Positions 37,701-47,129 of a stretch of DNA of 64,000 nt are shown one piece after another (position 1 is the first letter of the stretch; each line of letters opens with the position of its first letter). The stretch covers positions 1-64,000 of the forward strand of contig NZ_JAOTIN010000002.1 in assembly GCF_025660655.1 (NCBI RefSeq), read 5' to 3'. The stretch comes from Streptococcus sp. CSL10205-OR2. GTDB lineage: Bacteria; Bacillota; Bacilli; Lactobacillales; Streptococcaceae. Below the pieces are notes generated by a model. The model was given only the letters and a program-made list of their open reading frames with translations. It had not been told where the DNA came from and did no database searches. Made by a program: the position numbers and the translations under genes.

Positions 37701-38508
37701 GATAAGAGTGGCAATAATTGCTAATGGTAAATACGAAAGTAAACGTGTAGCCTCAAAATTATTTACCGCTTTTCGCAATGACCCTAAATTTTATTTAAGC
37801 AAAAAAAATCCCGATGTTGTCATTACTATTGGTGGTGATGGCATGCTCTTGTCAGCATTTCACATGTATGAAAATGAGTTAGACAAGGTTAGATTTGTTG
37901 GTATTCATACAGGACATTTAGGCTTTTATACCGATTACCAAGATTTTGAAGTAGATACACTCTTAAAGCGTTTACGCCTTGATAGTGGTAGTAAGGTGAC
38001 TTATCCTGTTTTAAAAGTAACCATTACTTTGCTAGATGAAAGAGTGATTAACGCTCTAGCACTTAACGAAGCAACTATTAAACGCGTTGAAAAAACGATG
38101 GTTGCTGATGTGATTATTAATCATGTCAAGCTTGAGCGTTTTAGAGGTGATGGTCTTGCTGTATCAACGCCAACTGGTAGCACAGCCTACAATAAATCGC
38201 TAGGTGGTGCTATATTACATCCAACCATTGAAGCTCTTCAATTGACAGAAATTGCTAGTTTAAACAATCGTGTATATCGAACACTAGGAAGTTCTATTGT
38301 TGTTCCTAAAAAAGACAAGATTGAAATTATTCCTAAAAGAAGAGGCAATTATATCGTTTCAGTAGATAATCGCACTTTTTCTTACAAAAATGTTGCTAAA
38401 ATTGAGTTTGAAATTGCTGAACAAAAAGCAAACTTTGTTGAGACGGTTAGTCACACTAGTTTCTGGCAACGAGTTAAAGATGCTTTTATTGGAGAAGATG
38501 ACTCATGA
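37675..38508 (+). CDS. nadK: NAD kinase
   Basis: Phosphorylates NAD to NADP. Of 277 residues, the GGDG motif ([12 protein letters not shown]) lies near 50-61, [13 protein letters not shown] near 77, NEATIKR near 126 and [20 protein letters not shown] near 153-172. The ATG at 37675 is 7 nt after AGGA and matches the streptococcal start MTQMNYT; a GTG one codon earlier is possible. It overlaps relQ and rluD (4 nt). Confidence 0.95.
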   Translation: MTQMNYTDKIRVAIIANGKYESKRVASKLFTAFRNDPKFYLSKKNPDVVITIGGDGMLLSAFHMYENELDKVRFVGIHTGHLGFYTDYQDFEVDTLLKRLRLDSGSKVTYPVLKVTITLLDERVINALALNEATIKRVEKTMVADVIINHVKLERFRGDGLAVSTPTGSTAYNKSLGGAILHPTIEALQLTEIASLNNRVYRTLGSSIVVPKKDKIEIIPKRRGNYIVSVDNRTFSYKNVAKIEFEIAEQKANFVETVSHTSFWQRVKDAFIGEDDS

Positions 38509-39395
38509 GATTTGAATTTAAAGCAGATCGATCTTGCAAAGTGAAGAGTCTCTTAAAAGAGCATGATATTTCAAGAGGTTTGTTGGCTAAAATCAAATAC
38601 AAAGGTGGCAATATCTGGGTAAATGGTATTGAGCAAAATGCCATCTATAATCTTAGTGAAGGTGATGTTGTTACCGTTGATATCCCTAACGAAAAAGCTT
38701 ATGAGAAACTAAAGGCGGTTCCATTTTCCCTTGATATCGTTTATGAAGATGATCATTATCTGGTGATTAATAAACCAGTAGGTTATGCTAGTATCCCAAG
38801 TGCTATCCATGATAATACCATTGCTAATTTTGTGAAACACTATATTATCGAACAAGGTTATGACAATAAACAAATTCATATCGTCACTAGACTTGATAGA
38901 GATACTAGTGGGTTGATGTTGTTTGCTAAACATGGTTATGCTCATGCAAGACTTGATAAGCAATTACAGACAAAAGCCATCAAAAAACGTTACTATGCAC
39001 TGGTTGAAGGAGAAGAAGACTTACCACAATTTGGTGAAATAACAGCTCCAATTGCTCGTGATATCGACAGTATTATCACAAGACGTGTTCATGAATCAGG
39101 TAAACCGGCTAAAACAAGTTTTCAAGTCGTTAAACAGTACGGTAAAGTGAAGCTTGTTGATATTGAACTTCATACGGGAAGAACGCATCAAATTAGAGTC
39201 CATTTCTCGCATCTAGGTCATCCATTATTAGGTGATGATCTTTATGGTGGCACTTTAGATAAGGGTATTAATCGCCAAGCGTTACATTGTCATTATTTAT
39301 CGTTTGTAGACCCTTTTACAAATCAATTAATGTCCTTTTCAAGTGGCTTGACAGATGACTTTGAAAGAGTTATTCTATATTTAAAAAATCAATAA
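38505..39395 (+). CDS. RluD-family pseudouridine synthase
   Basis: RNA pseudouridine synthase of 296 residues. An N-terminal S4-like region (about 14-60) is followed by the catalytic domain, which contains the motif [12 protein letters not shown] with the catalytic Asp (near residue 133). [19 protein letters not shown] lies near 225-243. It may act on 23S rRNA or on tRNA; the exact site is not predictable. It overlaps nadK by 4 nt and lies 10 nt before pta. Confidence 0.93.
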   Translation: MRFEFKADRSCKVKSLLKEHDISRGLLAKIKYKGGNIWVNGIEQNAIYNLSEGDVVTVDIPNEKAYEKLKAVPFSLDIVYEDDHYLVINKPVGYASIPSAIHDNTIANFVKHYIIEQGYDNKQIHIVTRLDRDTSGLMLFAKHGYAHARLDKQLQTKAIKKRYYALVEGEEDLPQFGEITAPIARDIDSIITRRVHESGKPAKTSFQVVKQYGKVKLVDIELHTGRTHQIRVHFSHLGHPLLGDDLYGGTLDKGINRQALHCHYLSFVDPFTNQLMSFSSGLTDDFERVILYLKNQ

Positions 39396-39405
39396 GGATG
39401 GTATA

Positions 39406-40389
39406 ATGAAAACACTATTTGACACATTAACAGAAAAAATTGCTGGTAAAAATCTTAAAATTGTCTTTCCAGAAGGTGATGATGAGCGTGTAATTAGAGC
39501 AGCTGGTCGTTTGAAAGCTGAAGGTATTTTAGAACCAATTATTCTTGGTGATGAAGTATTAGTTAAAGCGCTTTTGATTGAACAAGGCTTTCCAATGAAA
39601 AACATCACCATCATTGATCCAAATGATTATGTTCACTTTGAATATATGAAGCAAGAATTCTTAGAATTACGTAAAGGCAAAGTCAATGAAGACCAAGCAG
39701 ATGACATCTTAAAAGATGTTAACTACTTTGGTGTCATGCTTGTTCAAATGGGCTTGGCTGATGGTATGGTTAGTGGGGCTGCTCATTCAACTGCTGATAC
39801 TGTTCGTCCTGCTCTTCAAATCATTAAGACCAAACCAGGTATTTCAAGAACATCAGGTGTTTTCATCATGAATCGTGAAACCACTAATGAAAAATTAATT
39901 TTTGCAGATTGTGCGATTAATATTGATCCAGCTGCAAATGAATTGGCAGAAATTGCAGTGAATACTGCTGAAACAGCTAAAATCTTTGACATCGAACCAC
40001 GTGTTGCAATGTTGAGCTTTTCATCAAAAGGTAGTGGTAAATCTCCAGCAGTTGATAAGGTAGCTGAGGCCACTCAAATGGCTAAAGAGCTAGCTCCAAA
40101 TCTTAACATTGATGGTGAATTACAATTTGACGCTGCTTATGTTCCAGCGGCAGCTAAAATTAAAGCACCTGGAAGCCGTGTGGCTGGTTATGCTAATGTT
40201 TTTGTTTTTCCAGATCTTCAATCAGGAAATATCGGATACAAAATTGCTGAACGTTTAGGAATGTTTGAAGCAATTGGTCCAATTTTACAAGGGTTAAACA
40301 AACCTGTTAATGACCTATCAAGAGGCTCAAACGACGAAGATATTTATAAATTAGCCATTATTACTGCAGCACAAGCTATTGAGAATTAA
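39406..40389 (+). CDS. pta: Phosphate acetyltransferase
   Basis: Interconverts acetyl-CoA and acetyl phosphate in mixed-acid fermentation. The 327 residues are the short, single-domain form: KIVFPEGDDERVI near 18-30, GMVSGAAHSTADTVRPALQI (in parts) near 120-139, SGKSPAVDK near 208 and FPDLQSGNIGYK near 268. The AAGGATGG ribosome-binding site lies 7 nt before the ATG. It ends the relQ-nadK-rluD-pta run. I see no Rex box here. Confidence 0.96.
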   Translation: MKTLFDTLTEKIAGKNLKIVFPEGDDERVIRAAGRLKAEGILEPIILGDEVLVKALLIEQGFPMKNITIIDPNDYVHFEYMKQEFLELRKGKVNEDQADDILKDVNYFGVMLVQMGLADGMVSGAAHSTADTVRPALQIIKTKPGISRTSGVFIMNRETTNEKLIFADCAINIDPAANELAEIAVNTAETAKIFDIEPRVAMLSFSSKGSGKSPAVDKVAEATQMAKELAPNLNIDGELQFDAAYVPAAAKIKAPGSRVAGYANVFVFPDLQSGNIGYKIAERLGMFEAIGPILQGLNKPVNDLSRGSNDEDIYKLAIITAAQAIEN

Positions 40390-40403
40390 TAATAAACAAT
40401 GTC

Positions 40404-40430
40404 ACCCAAACTAGATTAGTTTGGGTTTTT
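40404..40430 (+). terminator. Terminator after pta
   Basis: Stem ACCCAAACTA / TAGTTTGGGT (40404-40413 with 40417-40426) then T. Confidence 0.85.
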
Positions 40431-40517
40431 AGTCACTAATTTTTTTTTACTTGCATATCTTTATCAATATAATATAATAAAATAATATAAAGTTTTACAA
40501 ACTTAGAGGAGGACAAA

Positions 40518-41849
40518 ATGAAAAATATTACTAACGATTTTACTGAAAAATTATTTCAGCAGTATGAAGAAAATACAAAGTTTCATGCTGTTGAAAATGC
40601 CGTGACTCACAATGGCTTATTAAAATCTCTCGAAACACGTCAAAGCGCCATTGACAATCATTACGCTTTTTCTATCGACTTAACAAAAGACCCAGTAGCC
40701 AATCAAAAGGCTTCAGGACGCTGTTGGATGTTTGCTGCACTTAATACTTTCCGTCATAAATTAATTCATGATTATCACCTAGATAATTTTGAATTATCCC
40801 AAGCTCACACTTTTTTCTGGGATAAGTATGAAAAATCAAATTGGTTCTTAGAACAAATTATTGCAACAGCTGACCAGGAATTAGGAAGCAGAAAAGTTAA
40901 ATTTCTTTTAGACAAGCCACAACAAGACGGTGGTCAATGGGATATGGTTGTTTCTCTATTTGAAAAATATGGTGTTGTGCCAAAAGACATTTATCCTGAG
41001 TCAATTTCTTCCAGTGCTAGTCGTGAATTAAACGTTTACCTTAATAAATTATTACGCCAATACGCACAAGAATTGAGAGAACTTGTTGGCTCAAAAGCGT
41101 CAACTGAAGAAGTTCAATCTAAAAAAGAAGGCTTTCTTCAAGAAATTTTTAACTTCTTAGCAATGAATCTTGGTTTACCACCACGTGAATTTAATTTTTC
41201 TTACAGAGATAAGAATGATAACTATGTGACAGAAAAAAACATCACACCTCAAGATTTTTATGACAAATATGTTGGCTTAAAACTGTCTGATTATGTTTCA
41301 ATCATCAATGCACCAACTGCAGACAAGCCTTATGGTAAGTCCTACACTGTTGAACTCTTAGGTAATGTCGTAGGTAGCCGTGATGTTAAATATCTAAATC
41401 TTGAGATGGATCGTTTTAAAGAATTGGCCATTAAACAAATGCAACTTGGAGAAACTGTTTGGTTTGGTTGTGATGTTGGTCAATCAAGCGATCGTAAAAA
41501 TGGTGTTATGGCCTTAAACACTTATGACTTTTCATCTAGCATGGACATCTCTTTGACTCAAGACAAGGCTGGACGCCTTGATTATAGCGAAAGTTTAATG
41601 ACACATGCGATGGTTCTTACTGGTGTTGATTTAGACGACAATGGTCAGCCATTAAAATGGAAGATTGAAAATTCTTGGGGAGAAAAAGTGGGCGACAAAG
41701 GTTACTTTGTTGCAAGCGATGCTTGGATGGATGAATATACCTACCAGATTGTCGTTAGAAAAGAACTCTTAACTAAAGAAGAATTAGCTGCTTATGAGTC
41801 AGATCCTAAAGTTTTAGCACCTTGGGATCCAATGGGAGCTTTAGCCTAA
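40518..41849 (+). CDS. pepC: Aminopeptidase C (bleomycin-hydrolase family)
   Basis: Cytoplasmic cysteine aminopeptidase of the C1B family, 443 residues. The catalytic Cys69 lies in ASGRCWMFAALN, the His in THAMVLTGVD (near 363), and the Asn in IENSWGEKVGDKGY (near 385). The C-terminus ends in ...DPMGALA, the conserved tail that folds into the active site of the hexamer. GAGGAGG precedes the ATG. It is a single gene, convergent with the ABC exporter. Confidence 0.96.
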   Translation: MKNITNDFTEKLFQQYEENTKFHAVENAVTHNGLLKSLETRQSAIDNHYAFSIDLTKDPVANQKASGRCWMFAALNTFRHKLIHDYHLDNFELSQAHTFFWDKYEKSNWFLEQIIATADQELGSRKVKFLLDKPQQDGGQWDMVVSLFEKYGVVPKDIYPESISSSASRELNVYLNKLLRQYAQELRELVGSKASTEEVQSKKEGFLQEIFNFLAMNLGLPPREFNFSYRDKNDNYVTEKNITPQDFYDKYVGLKLSDYVSIINAPTADKPYGKSYTVELLGNVVGSRDVKYLNLEMDRFKELAIKQMQLGETVWFGCDVGQSSDRKNGVMALNTYDFSSSMDISLTQDKAGRLDYSESLMTHAMVLTGVDLDDNGQPLKWKIENSWGEKVGDKGYFVASDAWMDEYTYQIVVRKELLTKEELAAYESDPKVLAPWDPMGALA

Positions 41850-41857
41850 TAAAAAAT

Positions 41858-41889
41858 AAGATTACTGAAAATCAGTAATCTTTTTTTAT
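41858..41889. terminator. Bidirectional terminator between pepC and ABC permease
   Basis: Stem AAGATTACTGA / TCAGTAATCTT (41858-41868 with 41872-41882) with a T-run on the plus strand and an A-run before it for the minus strand. Confidence 0.8.
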
Positions 41890-43493
41890 TTAAATTGATT
41901 CCAAAATCTTTTTTTAAGATGTAAATGTAAAAACAAAAGCAAAAGAATGATAACAAGAAGATCGACAATACTAACAGCTAAAGGAGATTGTCTTTTACTT
42001 AAAACTAGATTAGCAACAATGAGTATTGTCCCAATAATCATATTACCAAAGATTAAACCAATTGTTAACCATTTTCCTTTTCCTCTTGAAAATAATTGAG
42101 TGATATTTTGCCAATTAAGCGTTAACAATTTATAGTCTCTTTGATACATCCATTCCGAAAACACAAAAGATGAAAGTAAAAGTCCTATCATAAATGAGAG
42201 AAATAAAATGATTGGAATTTCTAAAAAGAAAAAGGCAATAACAGTGTAAATGAGAATTGGAAGTGACAACTGAATAAAAAATAATGACTGGAATTTTTGT
42301 TTAATAAAGTGTGAAAAATTGATAGGCAATGTTTTGATAAAATTAAAATTTTCACGCTCCAAAGAGAGTGCAACTCCTAGAAAACTTGACGGGGAAGACA
42401 TAATACTCCCAAAAACAGTACCAATAAGAAAGGCAACTCCAAAATAAGAATAATCAAAATTCGAAACATTAGTATTATGTGAATTAAAGATAGGACCAAG
42501 AAATGAGATAGTCATCATCATTGGCATAATAAAACTCTGAACAATTAAAGTACCATTGTTTATCGTTGAAAGATGATGTTTCAATAACAATTTATTAGTA
42601 TCTGTAGTGGTCGTTGTTTTTCTTTTAATGATTCTTGAAGTTTTTTGAGAATCAATGCTTTTTAATTGATTAATATAATTTGGTACCACATTTTTTTGGA
42701 TATAGATAAGTAATCCTGATAGTAACGCTAATCCTAACCAGAAATTAAGGAGACTATCAATGCTAAATGGATTAACAACCACATCATAAAAGCCTCTAAA
42801 ATATGGAATACTTGGCATCGAGAAACTATTATCTTCTATTGAAATATGAACGCTAACATTTTGTACAAAAATAATCATTCCTACAGAAAGAAGTGTTGAA
42901 ACAATCATAATAGTTGTTGATATAATTTTTTTGTAAGGACTTTTAACAAGAATATTTCCAATAACATTAACTAGAATTAACCCAATGGCATTAACTAATA
43001 TCACCAAAATGAGAATTAATATAATCGCAAGCAATATGCCTAGTAAGGACTGGGTTTGTTGAACAAAAGCAATACAAAATAAGATGAAAACTGGCATTAA
43101 AAACATTAAAGAAATACCTTGAGAGGATAATAGTTTAGCCAGATAAACTTCTTCTGATTTAAGTGGTAGTGCTAAATAAAGTTGACTATCTTTGCTGTCA
43201 TAAAAAACGGAAAAGAATGTCGAAAAAGCATAGATAGCTGTAATCAATGAAAAGGTAGCAACTTGAAACGAGAATAGACCTGTCTGTTTCGTATAGTCGA
43301 TACCTGCAAAAAGGTAAAACAAAATAGCAGTAAAAAAGATTGTTCCTAGTAGTTGTTGCTGCATCATTTTTTTATAGACAGCTATTTTTTTATGGGGATT
43401 TTTTTTCTGTTTATTTCTTAAAGCAGTAGCAGCTTGAGGATTGGTGTATAGAATATTAACTTTAATGAGTTCCCAAATGTTTGACCAATTCAT
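41886..43493 (-). CDS. ABC exporter, membrane subunit
   Basis: A 535-residue permease with about 12 hydrophobic segments in two groups (about 50-255 and 300-530), consistent with an ABC-2-type exporter. Hydrophilic ends lie in the cytoplasm. It overlaps the ATPase gene by 4 nt. Substrate unknown; the pair resembles uncharacterised exporters widespread in streptococci. It has no bacteriocin-immunity or two-component neighbours that would point to drug or peptide export. Confidence 0.85.
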   Translation of the reverse strand: MNWSNIWELIKVNILYTNPQAATALRNKQKKNPHKKIAVYKKMMQQQLLGTIFFTAILFYLFAGIDYTKQTGLFSFQVATFSLITAIYAFSTFFSVFYDSKDSQLYLALPLKSEEVYLAKLLSSQGISLMFLMPVFILFCIAFVQQTQSLLGILLAIILILILVILVNAIGLILVNVIGNILVKSPYKKIISTTIMIVSTLLSVGMIIFVQNVSVHISIEDNSFSMPSIPYFRGFYDVVVNPFSIDSLLNFWLGLALLSGLLIYIQKNVVPNYINQLKSIDSQKTSRIIKRKTTTTTDTNKLLLKHHLSTINNGTLIVQSFIMPMMMTISFLGPIFNSHNTNVSNFDYSYFGVAFLIGTVFGSIMSSPSSFLGVALSLERENFNFIKTLPINFSHFIKQKFQSLFFIQLSLPILIYTVIAFFFLEIPIILFLSFMIGLLLSSFVFSEWMYQRDYKLLTLNWQNITQLFSRGKGKWLTIGLIFGNMIIGTILIVANLVLSKRQSPLAVSIVDLLVIILLLLFLHLHLKKRFWNQFK

Positions 43494-44236
43494 TTAAGTT
43501 CACCTGCCTCTTGTCTCCCATTTTTTCCAGCCAATTCAAGATAAATAGTCTCAAGATCTTTATCTGGATAATTTTCTTTTAATTCTGATAAGGTCCCTAC
43601 AAAAATTAGCTGACCTTTTCTTAGGATGCCGATGCGATCACAAAGTTGTTCAGCAACTGATAAGACATGAGTTGAAAAAAGGACAGTATTGCCTTTTTTA
43701 GCATGTCTTCTCATCATTTCTTTTAAATCAAAAGAAGCTTGTGGATCAAGCCCTGTTAAAGGTTCATCTAAAATCCAAATATCAGGATTTGGTATTAGTG
43801 CACCTATAATCATCGCTTTTTGTCGCATCCCGTGAGAAAAACTATCAATGGTTTCATATTGTTTGTCTGAAATATCAAAGAGACTGGCTAATTCATTAAT
43901 TCTTTCTTCAGTAGTATCATCAGGAACACCGTAAATTTTTGCAATAAAATGCCAATACTCATTAGCAGATAAGTTGAGAAATATATCTGGGGAATCTGCA
44001 ACATAGGCTATTTTTTTCTTAATGTCATCACGATTTTCAACAAGAGGTAAGTTATCAACAAATATCTTACCATAGCTTGGTTCAATAATTGATGTTAAAA
44101 GACTAATAGTAGTGGTTTTACCAGCACCATTGTGACCAATTAATCCAAAAATTTCACCATCATTAATGGTTAAATTAAGGTCGCTTAGTGCGTCAAAATC
44201 ACCGTAACGTTTCGTGATGTGATCAAAAGTAATCAT
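43490..44236 (-). CDS. ABC exporter, ATP-binding subunit
   Basis: ATPase of 248 residues. Walker A GHNGAGKTT lies near 34-42, the signature motif is degenerate (FSHGMRQKA instead of LSGGQ), Walker B IWILDEP lies near 155, and the H-loop is FSTHVL. The SHGM signature is typical of ABC-2-type exporters of the YtrB/EcsA kind. A good promoter precedes it (TTGACA, 17 bp, TACAAT), and it starts the two-gene operon. Confidence 0.92.
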   Translation of the reverse strand: MITFDHITKRYGDFDALSDLNLTINDGEIFGLIGHNGAGKTTTISLLTSIIEPSYGKIFVDNLPLVENRDDIKKKIAYVADSPDIFLNLSANEYWHFIAKIYGVPDDTTEERINELASLFDISDKQYETIDSFSHGMRQKAMIIGALIPNPDIWILDEPLTGLDPQASFDLKEMMRRHAKKGNTVLFSTHVLSVAEQLCDRIGILRKGQLIFVGTLSELKENYPDKDLETIYLELAGKNGRQEAGELK

Positions 44237-44267
44237 ATTCTATTTTCCTTTCTCATTATTCAAAATT

Positions 44268-44296
44268 ATTGTATCTAATAACTAATACAATGTCAA
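44268..44296 (-). promoter_or_regulatory. Promoter of the ABC exporter with embedded inverted repeat
   Basis: On the minus strand TTGACA (44296-44291), 17 bp, TACAAT (44273-44268). An inverted repeat ATTGTAT / ATACAAT (44268-44274 with 44285-44291) spans the -10 and spacer and may be an operator. Confidence 0.65.
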
Positions 44297-44332
44297 GTTT
44301 AAATTAAGAAAGGAGATAGTCACAACCATCAA

Positions 44333-44356
44333 AAAAAGGCTAATAGCCTTCTTTTT
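44333..44356 (-). terminator. Terminator of the unrecognised gene 44355-45083
   Basis: Short stem AAGGCT / AGCCTT (44336-44341 with 44345-44350) with flanking A and T runs, at the stop of the minus-strand gene. Confidence 0.55.
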
Positions 44357-45083
44357 ATAAATCGAACTCATCACTTTTGATAGATGCGCCTGAAGTCACA
44401 TCAGACCAGGGTACAATAGCTTGACCTGTTTCATTAAGATAGTTTTCAAGAATTGGTTTTATATCAAGTACACTTTGGCTCATGCCTTTGTATTCATTGT
44501 TTATATCCTTCAGTGCCTGATAATGATGGATTAAAATTTTCTCAGAAGACATTGTTGGAATCGTTAGTGAAAATGAATCAGAGGATGATTTACTTAATTC
44601 AGTAACGATCCAATTGTCTATTGTTTCATTAGTTTTAGATTCAATAGAAAATTCATTGTCAGGACGATGATTTGTATAAGTTAATTGATTATTTTCATCG
44701 TAAATAGAAAGATTAAACGGCAAATAATCTAAAAGATTGTTTTTTAAGCCATTTAGAAATAAATAAAGACCATTACTAATCAAAAGAACATTAGCCACAT
44801 CGCTAAAAGCTTGTGATACATTAGCAATATATATAGTCTTAAAAATATCTGGTTTTTCACTAAATAAAAGGGTTGGAAGAGAAGTGTTAATTTTTGTGAA
44901 TGATAAAAGACCTGAGTAGTTCCCTTTATCAATTCTTTCTTCAAGAGAATTCTCACTTAAATCCATCACATCAATCTGACAAACAGTATTGAAAGATTTA
45001 GACATTTGTTCAAAGAATTTTTTTATAGTTATTGTTTCAGTTTTACTGTTAAAAACAGCTAATAAATTCACTTTTTTTATCAT
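44355..45083 (-). CDS. Unrecognised cytoplasmic protein divergent from adhP
   Basis: 242 residues from the ATG at 45083 (a TTG at 45134 would add 17 residues but has no ribosome-binding site). No signal peptide or membrane helix is seen. The N-terminal half alternates beta and helix (KVNLLAVFNSKTE, then YSGLLSFTKIN, then IYIANVSQAF), which could be a flavodoxin-like fold. The second half contains LSIYDENNQLTYTNHRPDNEFSI, which looks like the first strands of a PAS domain. I cannot assign a function. The shared upstream region holds two Rex-box-like sites, so redox control is possible. Confidence 0.7.
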   Translation of the reverse strand: MIKKVNLLAVFNSKTETITIKKFFEQMSKSFNTVCQIDVMDLSENSLEERIDKGNYSGLLSFTKINTSLPTLLFSEKPDIFKTIYIANVSQAFSDVANVLLISNGLYLFLNGLKNNLLDYLPFNLSIYDENNQLTYTNHRPDNEFSIESKTNETIDNWIVTELSKSSSDSFSLTIPTMSSEKILIHHYQALKDINNEYKGMSQSVLDIKPILENYLNETGQAIVPWSDVTSGASIKSDEFDL

Positions 45084-45158
45084 ATCTTTATCATAATCAC
45101 TTCTTTTAAAAAATGCAATAACAAAGCATCCCAAGTTGATTAACTAGTTAACAAAATA

Positions 45159-45176
45159 TTGTTAAAAATGTAACAA
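45159..45176. promoter_or_regulatory. Second Rex-box-like site upstream of adhP
   Basis: TTGTTAAAAATGTAACAA: an 18-bp near-palindrome that fits the general Rex form TTGTTAA-N4-TTAACAA with one mismatch. It lies between adhP and the divergent unrecognised gene, upstream of the adhP -35. Confidence 0.45.
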
Positions 45177-45181
45177 AGTAA

Positions 45182-45231
45182 TTGTTTTTAAAAATATTTT
45201 TTGTATAATTAAATTGTAAACGATTTCACAA
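45182..45231 (+). promoter_or_regulatory. adhP promoter with Rex box
   Basis: -35 TTGTTT (45182-45187), 16 bp, -10 TATAAT (45204-45209). Five bases downstream is TTGTAAACGATTTCACAA (45214-45231), which matches the streptococcal Rex box TTGTGAAA..TTTCACAA, with a perfect right half. A repressor bound here would cover the transcription start. Confidence 0.7.
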
Positions 45232-45258
45232 AATAAACAAATTGAAAAGGAGAATGAT

Positions 45259-46275
45259 ATGAAAGCAGTTGTCGTTAATCAATTATCTAATGGTGTTGAA
45301 GTGGTTGAACATGACTTACCAAAAATTGGTCATGGTGAAGCTTTAGTCAAAGTTGAATATTGCGGTGTCTGTCATACAGATTTGCACGTGGCAAATGGTG
45401 ATTTCGGTCAAGTTCCTGGACGTATTTTGGGCCATGAAGGTATTGGTATAGTCACTGAGATTGCTGATGATGTAACTTCTTTAAAAGTTGGTGATCGTGT
45501 CTCAATTGCTTGGTTCTTTGAAGGATGTGGTCACTGTGAATATTGTACAACAGGTCGTGAAACCCTTTGTCGAACAGTTAAAAATGCAGGATATAGTGTT
45601 GATGGTGGTATGAGTGAGTATGCATTGGTAACAGCTGACTATGCCGTAAAAGTTCCTGAAGGTTTAGATCCAGCTCAAGCAAGTTCCATCACTTGTGCTG
45701 GTGTAACAACCTATAAAGCTATCAAAGAAGGCGGTGCTGCTCCAGGTCAATGGATTGCTGTCTATGGGGCAGGTGGACTTGGTAATTTAGCCGTGCAATA
45801 CGCTAAAAAAGTTTTCAATGCACATGTTGTCGCCATCGATATCAATAATGATAAATTGGAATTGGCAAAACAAGTAGGAGCAGATTTAGTTGTTAACGGC
45901 AAAGAAATTGAAGATGTCGCAGGCTTTATTCAAGAAAAAACTGGCGGATGTCATTCTGCTGTTGTTACCGCTGTTTCAAAAGTTGCCTTTAATCAAGCAG
46001 TGGATAGTGTTCGTGCTGGTGGTACAGTAGTAGCCGTTGGTTTACCGTCTGAAATGATGGATGTTTCTATTGTTAAAACCGTTTTAGATGGCATTAAAAT
46101 TGTTGGTTCTCTTGTTGGAACCAGAAAAGATCTTGAAGAAGCTTTCCAATTTGGTGCAGAAGGACTTGTTGTACCAGTCGTTGAAAAATGTCCAGTTGAT
46201 GATGCTCCTGCCATTTTTGATGAAATGGAAAAAGGGCTTATTCAAGGAAGAAAAGTACTTGACTTTAGCTTATAA
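45259..46275 (+). CDS. adhP: Zinc-dependent alcohol dehydrogenase (propanol-preferring type)
   Basis: NAD-dependent ethanol/acetaldehyde enzyme of the MDR family, 338 residues. The catalytic zinc site is [12 protein letters not shown] (Cys near 37) with GHEGIGIV (His near 60). The structural zinc loop is [16 protein letters not shown] (near 90-106). The NAD fold is [15 protein letters not shown] near 169. The strong AAGGAG site and the Rex box overlapping the transcription start indicate expression when NADH is high, so it would serve to regenerate NAD. Confidence 0.95.
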   Translation: MKAVVVNQLSNGVEVVEHDLPKIGHGEALVKVEYCGVCHTDLHVANGDFGQVPGRILGHEGIGIVTEIADDVTSLKVGDRVSIAWFFEGCGHCEYCTTGRETLCRTVKNAGYSVDGGMSEYALVTADYAVKVPEGLDPAQASSITCAGVTTYKAIKEGGAAPGQWIAVYGAGGLGNLAVQYAKKVFNAHVVAIDINNDKLELAKQVGADLVVNGKEIEDVAGFIQEKTGGCHSAVVTAVSKVAFNQAVDSVRAGGTVVAVGLPSEMMDVSIVKTVLDGIKIVGSLVGTRKDLEEAFQFGAEGLVVPVVEKCPVDDAPAIFDEMEKGLIQGRKVLDFSL

Positions 46276-46291
46276 GTTAAAAAAATTATAT

Positions 46292-46322
46292 AAAAATGAT
46301 GGCGATTTGCCATCATTTTTTA
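46292..46322 (+). terminator. Terminator after adhP
   Basis: Stem AAAAATGATGGC / GCCATCATTTTT (46292-46303 with 46309-46320). Confidence 0.85.
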
Positions 46323-46403
46323 ATTAAAATAATTGTTGATTTTATCTGTCTATGATAACATAAGAAAATAGGAAAAGTCCTATTTCAAATGAAAGGATGA
46401 CAA

Positions 46404-47129
46404 ATGATAAAATTTAAAAACATTATTAAAACGTATGATGATAATACAGTTATTAATAATTTATCATTAACGATAGAACAAGGAGAAATCTTTGTTTTGG
46501 TTGGTCCAAGCGGTAGTGGGAAAACAACCTTATTAAAAATGATAAATCGTTTGATTGAACCAACTTCAGGAAGTGTCTATTTCCAAGATCAGTTGATTCA
46601 CGAACTTGTTCCAAGAGAGTTAAGATTGCAAATGGGGTATGTCTTACAACAAATTGCGCTTTTTCCTAATATGACGGTGGCTGAAAATATTGGCCTTATT
46701 CCTGAGATGAAAGGCTGGTCAAAAAAAGAACGGCTTGAAAAAACAACACTTTTACTTGATAAAGTTGGTCTTTTAGCCAGTAAGTATTTAAAACGTTACC
46801 CGAGTGAACTTTCTGGTGGTGAACAACAACGTATTGGGATTTTAAGAGCCATTATCACCAATCCTAAAGTCTTGCTAATGGACGAGCCTTTTAGTGCCCT
46901 AGATCCCATTTCAAGAAAACAACTACAAGATTTAACGCTATCCTTACAAAAAGAATTTGGAATGACGGTTGTTTTTGTAACACATGATATTGATGAAGCG
47001 CTTCGTTTGGGTGATCGTATTGCTGTTTTAAATAAGGGAGAAATTGTTCAAGTAGGGGCACCTGAAGAATTGCTTGACTCCCCTAAGAATGACTTTGTCA
47101 AAAGTCTTTTTAAAGGAGGAAGATTATAA
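46404..47129 (+). CDS. Glycine betaine/choline-type ABC transporter, ATP-binding protein
   Basis: 241 residues; Walker [10 protein letters not shown] lies near 34-42, signature [10 protein letters not shown] near 138, Walker [14 protein letters not shown] and H-loop VTHDIDEA. The [10 protein letters not shown] motif [13 protein letters not shown] is typical of the OpuBA/OpuCA/ProV type. It lacks the C-terminal CBS domains found in ionic-strength-sensing OpuAA/OpuCA, ending at about residue 241. The stop overlaps the permease start by one base. Confidence 0.9.
   Translation: MIKFKNIIKTYDDNTVINNLSLTIEQGEIFVLVGPSGSGKTTLLKMINRLIEPTSGSVYFQDQLIHELVPRELRLQMGYVLQQIALFPNMTVAENIGLIPEMKGWSKKERLEKTTLLLDKVGLLASKYLKRYPSELSGGEQQRIGILRAIITNPKVLLMDEPFSALDPISRKQLQDLTLSLQKEFGMTVVFVTHDIDEALRLGDRIAVLNKGEIVQVGAPEELLDSPKNDFVKSLFKGGRL

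Noticed and set aside
39398-39406. TGG-TATAAT just before and into the pta start codon as a promoter
   Set aside because: A transcript from here would start inside the coding region. The GG is explained by the ribosome-binding site; pta follows rluD by 10 nt in an operon.
45139-45150. TTAACTAGTTAA palindrome as an operator
   Set aside because: Short and AT-rich, likely by chance; the two 18-bp Rex-type sites beside it explain the region better.
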